Assembly: GCA_933228895.1 (NCBI GenBank)
Contig: OW121849.1
Location: forward strand, 121,710,849 to 121,774,848
DNA length: 64,000 nt
Direction of reading: 5' to 3'
Source: Platycnemis pennipes
Taxonomy: Eukaryota; Arthropoda; Insecta; Odonata; Platycnemididae
Each line of letters starts with the position of its first letter. Position 1 is the stretch's first letter. This document shows positions 22,501 through 34,540 of the stretch, in pieces. The notes below the pieces were generated by a model. That model searched no databases. It was not told where the DNA came from and saw nothing but the letters and a program-made list of their open reading frames with translations. The translations under genes and the position numbers were made by a program.

Positions 22501-23060
22501 CGAGTCAATGCTCAATCGGGGATGCGCCGCAGGTCGTTCCGAGGGCAACGGCGAACATTCGTGCAACCACGTGCATAGTCAACATCGCTTGAATTCCCGG
22601 TGCATTATCCTCCCTTGCTTCCTCTTATACACACACACGGATAGATCTAACCGGTACCCTCTCCCATCCCCCCCATCCCGCCCCTTCCCCCACTCTTCCC
22701 CTCCCACCAAAACACTCGACGGGCCGGACTACCCGCCCCCTCGTATAAAGAGGGCTTTCGCCTGAAAAGGTTTTCGATTCACTGGGAGACGCATGAAGGG
22801 CTTCATTGGCTGACATAGAAGTCGGCGGTTACAACCCATTACGGGCATGAATCGTGAAGGGGATGCCTGTGTGAGTGTGTACGCGTTCGCGAACATATTT
22901 CCCACGCCTGTAACATTATATTTTCGACCCGACGGAGACCCTTATCCACGTGCTTGAGAAACTGAGTGTATGCGTGCTTGTGTGGGCGCTCGACCCTCTT
23001 TTCTATACAATGGATGACCTGAACGCTGGATCCCTTCTCTTCCCCATAACTCATCTCTGC
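22501..23060. other. GC-rich island 5
   Basis: C-rich tract at 22650-22745 preceded by a short CA run near 22630. CpG-rich flanks include CGTTCGCGAACA near 22883. No gene recognised. Confidence 0.4.
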
Positions 23061-23222
23061 TTCTCTCAATATATCTCCACTTTTCCTTGGGGTGGCTAGC
23101 TTATAGAAACATAATAAATTTACCAAACTCTCCGTTACCGCGCTGATCATTCATGAACTTGGGTAATTATATTAAATTAAATATTAAATAAATAAATATA
23201 TATTAGGTAAATATATTCACCA

Positions 23223-23385
23223 TCATCATCAGTCAACAATCCTGCAATAAGTATGACGCAGATTTCCTCTGTATTCTTCTATCGGCTTAACTCTTCATAT
23301 TCACATAATAAATTTCTTTCGCATTCTTCAGTATTTTTCTATATGTCTCATATGAGGTCTCATACTTGACATTCTTCCAGTTGAC
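23223..23385 (-). mobile_element. RTE family A 3' end fragment, inverted
   Basis: It begins CATCATCATCAGTCAACAAT, the reverse complement of the RTE 3' tail. Minus-strand translation then gives fragments of the family A C-terminus: RPHMRHIEKY, AKEIYYVNMK and ADRRIQRKSAS, matching RPRTRYMEQV, VKEKKYVNMK and ADRSTQWGAAS at 39760-39880. Stops and base changes show an old copy. Confidence 0.7.
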
Positions 23386-23454
23386 TGGATTATCCCTCGT
23401 AAAAAGGGATGAGTGAAGAGGAAAAAAAATTCCTTACCTATTTTCCACACCGAG

Positions 23455-23690
23455 TATCAAATGAAGAAGTATTGAGGTAGAGGAGATAAACCTGCTGAAA
23501 ACGTAAAGAATGAGAAAACTAATTGAATGAGAGATCCTAAAGGACCATGTCATGAGATACGAGGGTCTAATGAAGATACTTGTAAAGAGAAAAATTAAAG
23601 GAAGTATGACAAAGTAAGGCCTCGTATGAGGTAAATAGAAACGTATTGAAGGATGTGAAATAAAACAATTACGCGATGCTTTATCCATCT
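23455..23690 (+). mobile_element. RTE family A C-terminal fragment, opposite orientation to its neighbour
   Basis: Plus-strand reading gives NLLKT, MRKLIE, ILKDHVMRYEGLMKILVKRKIKGS and, after stops, KGLV...R.IEKRIEGCE. This parallels SLLSTLRRRRNNLIGH...KHGLMKAIFEGQVEGK and GRPRTRYMEQVMKDVK of the copy at 36140. It overlaps in content with the inverted fragment at 23223-23385, so the two are separate insertions or an inverted duplication. Confidence 0.6.
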
Positions 23691-25088
23691 TATTTATATT
23701 AATGTTTTTTTAGTAGCATCACATTTCAAATGCTTTAAGCCTTGATGACTCTGCTGATTATATAGTTAATGCCTTATTGCCACAAAGGAGAGAGTTTCAG
23801 ATTTTAGATTATATATTACTATACATGAAAACTACCGGTGTGGCTTATCAGGTCATCTCGATAACACAGGTTTCTGAATTCAGTAGTTTTTTTTTCAATC
23901 GTCTTCTCTCTTTCTCTCGCTCTCCAACCTCTTTTCTATCTACTTATCAAGGAATATGTTGATTCCTTTGCACAATCTAGCCATTATATGCATCGTAAAG
24001 ACCAAGTTATTGCAAAGTCACATCATTTGTGTGCGAGGCAAGTCACTTCGAGGATGCTTGGCAAGGGTTGAATTATTATCAATCATGCACTACGTAAATG
24101 CATTCAAAATGTATTGAATTCAATTCAAAATATCATACCTGCTTAGTACAAAATGAAAAATTGTTATGAACTACGCATTAACTTACTTTTACTAATGAAA
24201 CAATTTTGAATTTGATTGCGTTCTCGATGAAATTCATCACGCCAGGCAGAGGAGTGGTGTTATCATTTGTAACTAGAGTTAAGTCAAATGGAGGTTAAAA
24301 CGTAGTCTACGCTACAGTAAGTTTTTCAATGCCTATATTTTAACATTGCAAACTCATGCATGCTTTAGGACAGTTATGTTAATCAATTAATATTTAAAGA
24401 AATGCCACATTCAATTATTACAATTTTACATTAAAGATTCATTCACATTTTATTCACACTTGTCTCAATGCACATGCACTGGACTGAATTCACATATAAC
24501 ATGTATCCTTTAATCATTATAATTGTAAACTTAAGTTATACATAGGTAGATCACGTGTTGACAAGTATTTCTGCATTCCTGCATGACAGTAAGCGTAAAT
24601 TTATTTCTCTTCTAATTTGAATTGCATGACTATTGGAGGTTCACCACCTGCTACTCACCATTGTGGTGGCTTGCTGGTTATTATGTAGATTTTGATATTG
24701 TTCACCAGAGATGAGGCACCATAAAGTTGACCGTTCGACAGCTATACTTTTTATGCTCTCTTCAGGAAATGATATTTAGGTTTATAAGTCTATATGTTAT
24801 TAGGCAATGTTTGTTTACAACTCTTTTTCAAGATTTTATTTTTCTTAAATATAGCATTTTACTTTCTTTGGAGCAATGTTTATTTCGAGGAAGAACTATT
24901 TTATTCCATAAGTTCATTCACTATTACTAAACCATTTCTATCCCGTCGTACACTAGTTACCTCCATTCGGTGTAGTAATCGATCCGTAGTGGATATTAAA
25001 ATGACCTTTGTCAAATATTACTTATCATTTACTTGCAAGTAGTATCTTTCAAGTATAATTATCAAGATCACTTAATCCTATGTCCTTA
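23691..25088. other. AT-rich DNA, nothing recognised
   Basis: About 1.4 kb without a recognised feature. Confidence 0.5.
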
Positions 25089-25175
25089 TATCTACATCTA
25101 CGCGATACCCTGCAAGCCACCGCGAGGGAATGTGTCAGGGGAGGACTTTTATTACTACATTCACTCTATTATGAC
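25089..25175 (+). repeat. Dispersed CTACATCTAC...GCCACC repeat, best copy
   Basis: ATCTACATCTACGCGATACC, then CTGCAAGCCACCGCGAGGG and AATGTGTCAGGGGAGGACTTT. This has the layout of a short repeat that is abundant in many insect genomes, commonly linked to LINE 3' ends or SINEs. Downstream sequence to about 25350 may belong to it, but I cannot align it. Confidence 0.6.
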
Positions 25176-25899
25176 ATAAGAGTTGGTAACTGTAACAATA
25201 GGTAATGCAAATTAGAGCGTATTTTATCTTTTCTATTCACTTTGGCAGTTGTTAGTAGGAACCCTACCCGCTCGAAGCTAATAAATGCCATTTACGCATG
25301 GTGCGACGTTGAATGATTCTCTTATCGATTTCCGGCATTCAATTTCCTTGATGGCAGCTGGTGATATCATATCACATACCTATAAAAGGACATTCCCCTA
25401 ACAAAGAAACATTTTACTCTGCAGTACAGAACGCTATGACCTAAACTTTGACCGTTCTTTCAAAGGCTCCCAATTAAATATCCTATTGCCTATTTCTATC
25501 CTATCCTATAGTGTTGCCTATTTAATTAAGGTTTACGAGTCAAATTTAAGATTGTGAATTATGACGGTCTTGCAGAAAATGGTAATATGGTGCTTTATTA
25601 TATAGTAGTTCAATTTTTCCGCTTTCCGCGATTTTTAGGGGTATTCCACATTAAGATGGGAAATATATATTTCCGTCTATACACTATTGCACTCGAATGC
25701 ACGAGTAAAAAATTTACGTGTTCATAGAGTTAGTGCCAAAATCAGGTGACATTTACAGATTCAAGAAATAAAAAATGTATTCACATATTTCCTCAGTGTA
25801 TACATTTTCCACTGCATTGCATTATAAAATTTTTCTGCTGAAAATCATTAAAAATCATAAAATCAATTACCTGTCTGTCGACTGCAATCAATCCACGTC
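25176..25899. other. AT-rich DNA, nothing recognised
   Basis: Possible unalignable continuation of the repeat at 25089; otherwise nothing recognised. Confidence 0.4.
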
Positions 25900-27474
25900 A
25901 AAACAATATTTATTATATATATTCACCAAATTTCCAAAAATGTAATTCTTTGCTCCTCTGTCACAATGATAACGATCCAAGTCACTATGTAAACAGTGAG
26001 CCTTAATACATATATTACATCCAAGGTTTCTAAACTTCTTTAGCTTCTCATCTTCTAGTTCTATATCATCTTCTAGTGCTACCTGCTTTGTTATTTCCCA
26101 GGAAATTTTTCACAACATTAGGAACGACCTTCAACCGTTTTGCTAGGCCTCGTTCATAAATTGCACGAATACGGGATGTCTAATTAGCTGCCTAATTTTT
26201 GGGCTATCAAAAATTCCAACCTTAAGTTTCTCTGAACTGACTTGTGGCATTTTTCTTCCCATGTATGAAAAACGCTGCCCATGTTTATCAAGAGCCTTTA
26301 AAAACTGCTTCATAAGGCGTAGTTTTATGTGCAGTGGAGGAAAGATGATTTTATCTCGTTTAACTAAAGGAATATTTACGACGTTTTTCTCTCCAACAAT
26401 CATAGTTTCTCTCTCAGGCCACTCCATTCACACCCAGTGGTTTTCTCTGTCCCTGCTATCCCAAAGACATAAGAAACAAGGGTTTTTTGTATAATCAGTT
26501 TGTTGTCCAAGGAGAAAGTTAACCATTTTTAAATCCACACAATCATCCATTGATGTTCTTGATATTTTATCTTCTCCATGACCAAAGCAGTGGTGATGTA
26601 TTCTTCTTAATTTTTGTTCAATGTGCAATTGGTATTGAGCCAAACTTGTTGCCATTATGAATGAGGACGCATTTAAAACTCCACTTAGAACTCTCAATAA
26701 ATACACGCCATTAATCCGGAATATATTCAGGAAGACTCATTTTCTTCAGGAGTGCTCTATCATCTTGACAGAATACAAGACTGTCTTCTTGAGAGAAGAA
26801 GGGAAGTAAATATTTTTCCCTTGTACGATAAGAAGTAATTTTCATTCCTTCTTCCAGTAAATTATCATCATTCAATCTAGAGGCAATTAATCAAATGATG
26901 TTTATGAAAGGTTGAGATCTCTGACGAGATCATTTAGCTTATTTTTGTTGAAACGCATAGGACTTGATGACGTTCCCTCATAATCACTGCCACTTTTACC
27001 TATTATATCGAAGAAGTTTCACATGTCATCTTCATCCTCACAGAGCTCAGGGAGCTGGCAAAATTTTGGAATAGGTACTTAATCAGAGTGTGGAACTGGG
27101 CATCTTGCAGAGGCTATATTAGGATATGTCCACTTGCTATAAATATTTCGATTTATTCCTTTGATTATCACCATGCAGAAATAATGGTCATCAACGTGGT
27201 TCAAGGGTTCCCTCCAAACCATAGGCACACCAAATTTAAGACATGTACTTTTTCCAGTAGCCCACTGTCGAAAATGTTCCATTATACATGTCTTGCATAC
27301 AGTATGCGGTGCCCAAGTTTTATCTTGATCGTCGAGTTGAACCCCAAAATATCCAAGATATGCCCTTTTTACAAAGTCAGTAATAGTTTATCTGTTTTCT
27401 TTTAACGTGTATTCCCTACCAACGTAGCAAAACACATCAAGATGATTGTTACAGAACCGACGACTTGAACTCAT
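25900..27474 (-). pseudogene. Broken copy of a high-copy metazoan repeat-family protein (Cys-rich, class unassigned)
   Basis: From an ATG at 27474 the minus strand reads CNNHLDVFCYVGREYTLK, FVKRAYLGYFGVQLDDQDK, TWAPHTVCKTC, KFGVPMVWREPLNHVDDHYF and YPNIASARCPVPHS. After several stops it continues with HHCFGHGEDK, NFLLGQQTDYTKNPCFLCLW, WPERETMIVGEKNVVNIPL, FPPLHIKLRLMKQFLKALDK and IFDSPKIRQL, and then FLGNNKA and NLGCNICIKAHCLHSDLD near 26000. I recognise this order as that of a multi-copy hypothetical protein seen in many arthropod, cnidarian and fish genomes, probably a mobile-element protein. Cysteine pairs (CNNH/FCYV, VCKTC, PCFLC) suggest metal binding. At least eight stops make it inactive. 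No terminal repeats were recognised around it. Confidence 0.65.
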
Positions 27475-28709
27475 TTTCGCTTTTCACTCTGAAACAAGAG
27501 TGCACGGATGGTAATTCAAAAGATGTTGGAGTGAGGGAGGTTAACGCCCTAACTGTCATTTTAAAAATCATTAAAAAGAATAGAAATTACCTTGCACTAA
27601 TTATTATGTACATACCTTAAAAACAAGGAATCTTGTAGCTATTAATGAAGTCTCCTCATCACCAGGAGTTGTAGTGGATATTTCGGGAGATCCAAATCTG
27701 ACAAAAGCACAAATGAAATCCGAGCGGAAGTTTCAAAAAACAACTGTTCCTCAACACTGCAGAAATGAGACTGAATTCTTTATTGCATTTTTTGGAGGCT
27801 AGAAAGCATTCTTCCAAAAATATCGGAAAATGGCTGAGTAAAGGGTCCTGTGGTGCCATAAAACGACCCTACACCCAATCGCATTGTAGTGTATGAAGGA
27901 TTAGCAACTGTGGGACCCCAGCTGTACGCTGGCAGCCTCGAAAAACATCCTCTTATGTGGCATTCATTCTGTTCCGTTAAAATTCCACATTTTCGTCGGT
28001 AGGATCTGTAAAGCAGGCAACAAGAGAAATGCCTGCGGTACATCAGAAGAAAGCTGTCTTTAAGTATCTACTAGACCTCCACCCAACGTGATAAAATATG
28101 CTATTTTCCCGAGATTTCTCCAAAGTATGCAATATGCATAGTATTTTCAATTTATGTGTCTGGAAAATCATCGTAGCGGAGTGCAGCAACAGTTCATTCC
28201 TCGCACTTGCCGCACCACCAAAACTCGCGTTGACGGCGGGTTGCACCAGTCTCGATTGCGCGATCAAAAACCTATGCGAAATTCGGCGTCGCCATAAGTG
28301 GCACATATCTCACCTCATTTAAACAGTGGAAGATTTGTAAAGACTGCCGTTTTTGTTGTTATTATAAGTGATTGCCATTATAAGTGGCGGTAAATATACC
28401 TGCAGAGGAAGAACTACGGTGGAGGACGATGGTAAAAACCTCTTCTACATGTGTAGTATTAGATTAAATAAATATTCAGTGTTTAAATTACGAAGATGTA
28501 TCAGGGTATAGTAGCGTAAATATAATAATATTCATTTCACTTCAACAAGCGATATCAAAATAATAAATAAACAGAAAGCAGAGTGAAATTAGGTACTCCA
28601 TGTTGGAAAGTTCCCGTATTTTGGTTGCCATTCCTTGGACATGGTGTTTTTCGGTAGGTACATGAAAATTAATTAAATAAAATGCAAAGGGCTACTAGGC
28701 AAAATCACA
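27475..28709. other. Mixed DNA, nothing recognised
   Basis: Overlapping open frames of 66-87 codons lie on both strands at 27660-28320. None resembles a family I know, and antisense pairs of similar length argue for chance. Confidence 0.4.
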
Positions 28710-29240
28710 AATGGGGTCATTTACCATACTGTTTCATTGTCGGATCTGATAGAGTTTTTAAAATAAAAAGACCGGTATTTTTCTATTTTTTTGATCCGTC
28801 AATTATTTTACAAGCTATAAGCGGCGAAAAACATGTTTTTAGCCCTTTCGGAAAAGTGTGCGTGGTGCAACCTCTGAGTCATTAACTTCGTCCAATCACA
28901 ACTGAGCCCGCGAAGTTACTTCGCCCTATCGCAAAGGGGGGGAGGACACAGCTGACTCTGCCAATAGAAGCAGTTGAGACATAATCCGTGCAAGCAGATC
29001 TTCCGAGAACCCCCCTATACTCCCTTCCCCGAAAAGCAGTCAAGGATGGGAGGAAAATGACGTCAATGTTATCACAGAAGCTTTTTTGGTGGGCGTCACC
29101 TTTTTCTTACATTACTTTTTGATTTATTAGTGAATAGTTGTGGTTAGAAGATTATTTTTTCACTAAAATTCGTTTTTAGTTTCCGTCTAACAATTTCTTG
29201 TACAAAATTGCCATTTCGGTTCCGCGTAAATGCTCTCTTT
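28710..29240 (+). mobile_element. Copy 3 of the unclassified 531-534 bp TIR element
   Basis: Starts AATGGGGTCATTTACC and ends GCGTAAATGCTCTCTTT, whose reverse complement (AAAGAGAGCATTTACGC) mirrors the start. The body follows copy 1 closely: AGCCCTTTCGGAAAAGTGTG, GTGCAACCTCTGA, TCACAACTGAGCCCGCGAAG, GGACACAGCTGACTCTGCCA and GACGTCAATGTTATCACAG. It is 531 bp long. Confidence 0.75.
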
Positions 29241-30567
29241 GTGCCCATATGCAATGTGAAGATACCTATCAATTTTTCACACATATGTTACAATTAATTT
29301 ACAGTTACATATGTCACAGTTAGTTACAGTTTCAATTACTAGAATGCAATGACTATATAGTAAATCTACATAACTATATGGAAACTATGAACTATGGTCA
29401 ATTGGTATAACAAAATTATATAGTGTGAATATATCTTCTTTGAAACAAGGAAACAATGTAGTTTTCATTTACAATCGAACGTTATTCCACCCAGAGGTCC
29501 CAATCCCAAAGACAATTTTAGGAAAAACTATAGGAGTCAGCTCTCACTTGCCGTAAATGATCAAGAATAGCAGTCATAAGCTTGCATTGGCTTCAAAACA
29601 TTAGCGTCTCATCATCTACGAGAATTTACTTTAAAATATATTGCAAAATACGTTAAGCAAGCAAGCAGAAAAATATCTACCATTTGCATGGCAATGGGAT
29701 GACAAGGGCGATAAGTCTAGAAAACTATGGGTCCGATGAGGTCTCAATGGAAATGAACGCGTAATTATGAACTAAATGGCATGCAGATATTGCTACAGAG
29801 TCATCATAGTGGGTATAGCCAAGGAAGAGGGTCAAATACTTAGTTGAAAGAGATTGTGATCCTGCGGAGAGTTATTCTCGGTCAGCCCCAACAGTCATCC
29901 CACTACCTCAGATTTTTCTCACAATTTTATTTCACTCAAAAAACCCTCGTCCCTTTTGACTGATCCTGGCATATGCCATAATGCACTGAAATTTAAGCAC
30001 TCCCTTAACCTATTCAGTCTATACATCTCCGACGGAAGATCTCACTCAACTCAGAGTATTGTACTACTCTCCGCTCTTCCTTTTTTTCTACTTCCTCCGT
30101 GAACGCTCGCAGCTATAGCAGCACGCGCCGGCATCCTGCGGCTCATTGTCCCTCTGCCTCTGTTTCCATCTCCTAAGAGCTCCGCGGCCATCTCCCCACT
30201 CGTGACCACCTCTCGAAGCCTTTGCCTCTACCTCCACAGAATTTCTAAACGGTCGGCGAACGCCACCCTTGAACTATCTCTTCACTCGCTCCTGACAGCC
30301 CCTTTTGTGTCAGTGAAGTGCTGACTCTCCACCTTTGTTTAATGAGAGCAATATCTTAAACATCACATCAATGGCGTGCGACCGCTGGACCAACCCATGT
30401 TTTCATCCATGATGTTATCATGGATATGTTGAAGCAGCAGATTATTGGAGAGGTTCGCCTCTAAGTTAAGACAACAACATCCTAATACGAAGCTTTATTC
30501 TTTCCCTATTCCCCCACTTTATCTATACCCTTCTCTAAGGAGTATATCATGTAACCTAACTCTAGGG
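29241..30567. other. AT-rich DNA with a small GC-richer patch
   Basis: Nothing recognised to 30050. From about 30060 to 30340 the sequence is C/T-rich with CpGs (a weak island). A 9 bp perfect inverted repeat (ATCCATGAT/ATCATGGAT) lies at 30405-30425. Confidence 0.4.
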
Positions 30568-30640
30568 CATCTAAATCTACATTTACGATGTACCGTGCTA
30601 GCCAATTTGAGTGTGTGTGAGACAGGAGTTACACGTCCAT
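30568..30640 (+). repeat. Dispersed CTACATTTACG repeat, weak copy
   Basis: AAATCTACATTTACGATGTACC, given as ATCTACATTTACGATGTACC, then GCTAGCCAATTTGAGTGTGTG and GACAGGAGTTAC. The order matches the repeat at 25089, with the centre eroded. Confidence 0.45.
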
Positions 30641-31631
30641 CATTCTTGCACTAAATTCATGCAACTATTGTTTAAAAGAAAACTTAATTGGAGAACTTAA
30701 TGATAGAAATATAATAGTTATTTGACAGATATACTTTTTCCTTAAATTCAGAAGGTTATCTTAAACGATTATCGGCAATCATTGCTGTATTTTCCAGAGA
30801 TATGTGGTTAATTTATATCCAGTGCGTGCATTAAATTATATATAAGTTGAGTTCAATGATTTGGTTATGCAATCCTAAGTTGCCACTCATAAAAAAAACA
30901 ATACACACCAATCCAAAGAATTTCTTAAGAGGTTCGTTAGTCTCAAGGAATTTTTTATCTCATTTTATTTCTTGTGAAATAAGAAATACTTAATCATCAG
31001 CTACGCAATATATAATTGTGTTTGTTAAAAGTTATTTTCTCTCTATTGCGCAAAAAATAATCCAAGTAATTTTAGTGCTCACCCATGTTAAGCAGGCTTA
31101 TTTTCTTGGGGACATTCGTTCCAGATGCATCAGCTGCTAAGCTAAAATTTAAGGGATTCCAAAATTACTGTTTTCAACAACACATGAGGAGGTTTATGAG
31201 TTTCGTATTTTGCTGTCTTCAGTAATTATTTCCTGTAGAAGGGAGCTTATTTCAAAATATTTACATATTTTTAAATCAATCCGTGTATTATTCACCTAAG
31301 ATTCCTCTGTTGAATAATTTTGGATAACGAATCTTTAGTGAAGATTCCTGCATCCTTCATTTTCTCCCCATTTTCCAGTGAAATGTTTCTTCCTAATGTA
31401 TTCTTTCCTTCTAAAGTATTGACTTGAGAATAGATGACTGGGATCATGAGTTGCAGTTAATCTTGGGGAGATTGAAAATATGGACTCTGCACACATGGTT
31501 AGGGAAAGGGAGCCAGGAGATAATGAGGGTCGGAGCAAATAATAGTGTATTTGCTAAGAATGGGAGTGTAACAGAGAACACTTTCTAAAATTTTCACCAT
31601 GTTATGGTGTTGATTCCTAATTGAAAATCTT
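30641..31631. other. AT-rich DNA, nothing recognised
   Basis: No recognised feature in this 1 kb. Confidence 0.5.
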
Positions 31632-31744
31632 CCCAAACGGAAATCTCTTTCGCAATTCGTTATCAGAGCCACCGGTTTAAAACCCCATTATTTTCTTGTA
31701 ACTTTATGAAAACGAATGAACGACAGTACGCAAATCAGAGGGTT
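31632..31744 (+). repeat. 113 bp direct repeat, copy 1
   Basis: CCCAAACGGAAATCTCTTTC, AGAGCCACCGGTTT, AACCCCATTATTTTC and GAAAACGAATGAACGACAGT recur in order at 32310-32420. Similarity starts and stops at the same points in both, so this is a real duplicated segment. Identity unknown. Confidence 0.75.
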
Positions 31745-32309
31745 TTTAGTAATAAGTATTTTTAAACTATCACTTTCAATAGAAGCGTGCTTAAAATATG
31801 CATGAAATCTAGGTTTAAAACGTTTCCTTCCTAATAGTACGCCATTGTAATATTCCTGTATTGTAATACCATGATTGTAATATTCCTAATAAATCTAGGG
31901 ATATCTCAGCTCAAGGGTTGCAAATTACAGCTCTTGACAATTAATCTCCCGTGAGACACATGCCACTGAGCAAAATTAGGCATTTAAGCTGTTTGAGGCT
32001 CTATGGTAAATTAATTAGCAGAAATAAATAAAGGAATCATTCGTTAAGGTACAGAATATAATGGAAATAATTTATAAAAATAATCATGCTAATATACGTA
32101 ATATGAAAACAAATAGCGATTCATTCCCTTTGATTGTAGTAGTTTTCAAGAATAATTGATATTAGAAAAATTACTGGTGAAATAAATAAATAATTTCTCA
32201 CTCTACCCCCAAACGTGGCAAAAACGCCCACAAACATTCGTTAGTCTGTCATGAGCTTTGATTGGCCGTTGGAGCCAAGATTATTCCACCTCCAAATTGC
32301 TGAACACTA
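31745..32309. other. AT-rich spacer between the two 113 bp repeats
   Basis: Nothing recognised. If the flanking repeats were terminal repeats of one element, this would be its body, but it has no open frame of note. Confidence 0.4.
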
Positions 32310-32420
32310 CCCAAACGAAAATCTCTTTCGCACTTCGTTACCAGAGCCACCGGTTTTAACCCCATTCTTTTCTCGTAACTTTACGAAAACGAATGAACGA
32401 CAATGCACAAATCAGAGGGT
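32310..32420 (+). repeat. 113 bp direct repeat, copy 2
   Basis: CCCAAACGAAAATCTCTTTC, AGAGCCACCGGTTTTAACCC, CTCGTAACTTTACG and GAAAACGAATGAACGACAAT match copy 1 at 31632, with about a dozen differences by eye. Confidence 0.75.
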
Positions 32421-33485
32421 GTTAATTAGTGTGCAGAGTAGTTAATTTGTTTGCAATTCATACACGCGATTTCGCTCCAAAATTTCATTTCTTTGCTTCC
32501 ACAGCATCTCCCTTTTCCCTCATCCCTTTTGCATCTCATCATTATTTTCTGCTTCATCGCCTTGACTTACACTATTTTTTAACCTTAATTTCCATCCATA
32601 ATTTCAAGAATGAGACGTAAAGCATCATGGAGCCAAATAATAATACGTATTTGCACCTATGCTATGATCGAGAACAAAAGATAAATTTCGCTTTTAATTC
32701 ATTGAAAAGTTTAGTTGGATTCTCGATACCTATAGCCTTTTTAAGCTATGTCTTTAATACCTGTAGCCTGTTTAGACTATGGTGTGTGGATCTTTAATGA
32801 GAGCAATAAATATGATAAAAAACTCCTGTCTTTAAATAATAAGGAAATTAGGCAAAGAGCGTAGCTTTCTAATCGTTTGCTGTATTTCTTGTATCAAAGG
32901 TCACCCAGATATGACATTATCATATAGAAACTTGAATATCATTAATATATTTGCCTTTAAAATTCCTAAAGAAAATTTAAAAAACCTGTTTCAAGTATTT
33001 GTATGGAATTAACTCTTAATATATGCCACACACATCAGTTTGGCGTTAGATATAGAAAATATTTTAAAATATGATATTGTTGAGTTCGAATATAAATTGT
33101 ATGTAGGTAGATAATCTTGTAAATATCCTTGCATACATATGCAAATTGTTTTCTCACTGAGTTCAGAAATGGCAACCTCAGTTATAAGTTTTTTATAGAT
33201 TCCTACTTTGAACTCCAAAAAATATATGCACTCTAACCTTTTCCCCAATATTACCTGTTATTTTTTAGAAAAATTATGACTCTTATTATGATCGCATACC
33301 AACCGAATATACCTATTTGAAAAAATTGTATGCCTCAATATGTTTCCCTTGTGAGACTATTAAGGAGTTTACCATCTGGAAAATATGCTTTCTGACATTT
33401 TCCTCCCTGGAAATTGGAAATCTTAATAAACTGCTCTTATCCATCTCTCAAAAATGCATTTTTCAGCCAGAGTTTTTGAGTTTTA
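32421..33485. other. AT-rich DNA, nothing recognised
   Basis: No recognised feature. Confidence 0.5.
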
Positions 33486-34540
33486 GGTTGGCCTATTATC
33501 CCCACCCTTCACCACACGCCAAACTTTCTCATTATTCACAAAGCGAGGCATTTTTTTCCACACCCCTTATCGCTGTCGTCACGCGTGGAAAATGGCGAGG
33601 ATCACATTAGGCATGAGCGCGCGCTCTTCTTGAAATATCCGCCCGGCACCCTCTCCCCACCCTGGCAATAACGTCCCTCCCCCTCCCCAACCACCCCCCA
33701 CACCGTCCCCTCCCACCTCCTCATGACACCAGGCACACCTTCTCCCATCCATTAGCCCATCCGCGGTCGCCGCCACCCACACCCTCGAAGCACCCACACC
33801 ATCAATCCTCCCCCAGTCCCTTTTCCCTTACCTCATCTCGCCCTCTCACACCGACGCAAACCTGGAGGTAAAAAAAAATAAAGGCTCTGAACAGGGCTTC
33901 CGTCACCTTCTCCCATGACATCGCCGCAGTAAAAACGAGTCTCCTCCCTCGCCCCTGGTCGGCCTCGTCCGCCCCGGTATAGTCTGGGCCCAGTGGGGGG
34001 AGGAGGAGAGAGACGAGGGGATTGGGAAAGAGTGGGAGGACTTACTACACATCCCCTCCCCTCGGCCGTCTCCCGAGAAAGGGTTTTATGGACTCGCGTC
34101 GGTTCTGGGAGCGTGTGTGTGTGTATCGCGAGGAAGGTGGGGGAGGCTTCCGTATGCTGAAAAAAAAGAGGGGAGCGTAGAGAAGGCAAGGGAGCAGGAG
34201 GTGCCTCCACAGACGGAGAATCGGAATAATGATAATATGCATTAGGCACAATCCAACATCTCGCGGTGGAGCAGTCATCTGCGTAAAAATGGCAGTAAAG
34301 AGAGCGAGGCGACCCATCGCCAGGTGACGCTACACAAAAAAGCTCTCAAATATCTCTCTCTCCCTTTTCCTCCACCTTCCTTCCCCACCCATTTCCTCTC
34401 TTCCTCTTCCACCCACTTTTTCGACGCCTCTCTCATTCCTTCCCTTCCCTCTCCTTTTGCACCCATTTATCCTCAGAATTCCCTTACGTCCAACCCCCAT
34501 GTCCGGGTTACCTCACATTGCAACTGAGGGTTAGGTAAAG
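33486..34540. other. GC-rich island 6
   Basis: C-rich tract 33630-33830, G-rich 33985-34060, a short GT run near 34113, and C/T-rich 34350-34500. A core at 34195-34340 holds GGAATAATGATAATATGCAT, CATCTG and CAGGTG E-boxes. Open frames crossing it are low-complexity. Same organisation as the other islands. Confidence 0.4.

Noticed and set aside
27659..28322. Cluster of 66-87 codon open frames on both strands
   Set aside because: Antisense pairs of equal length and no similarity to known families; I considered a transposase remnant but found no motif.
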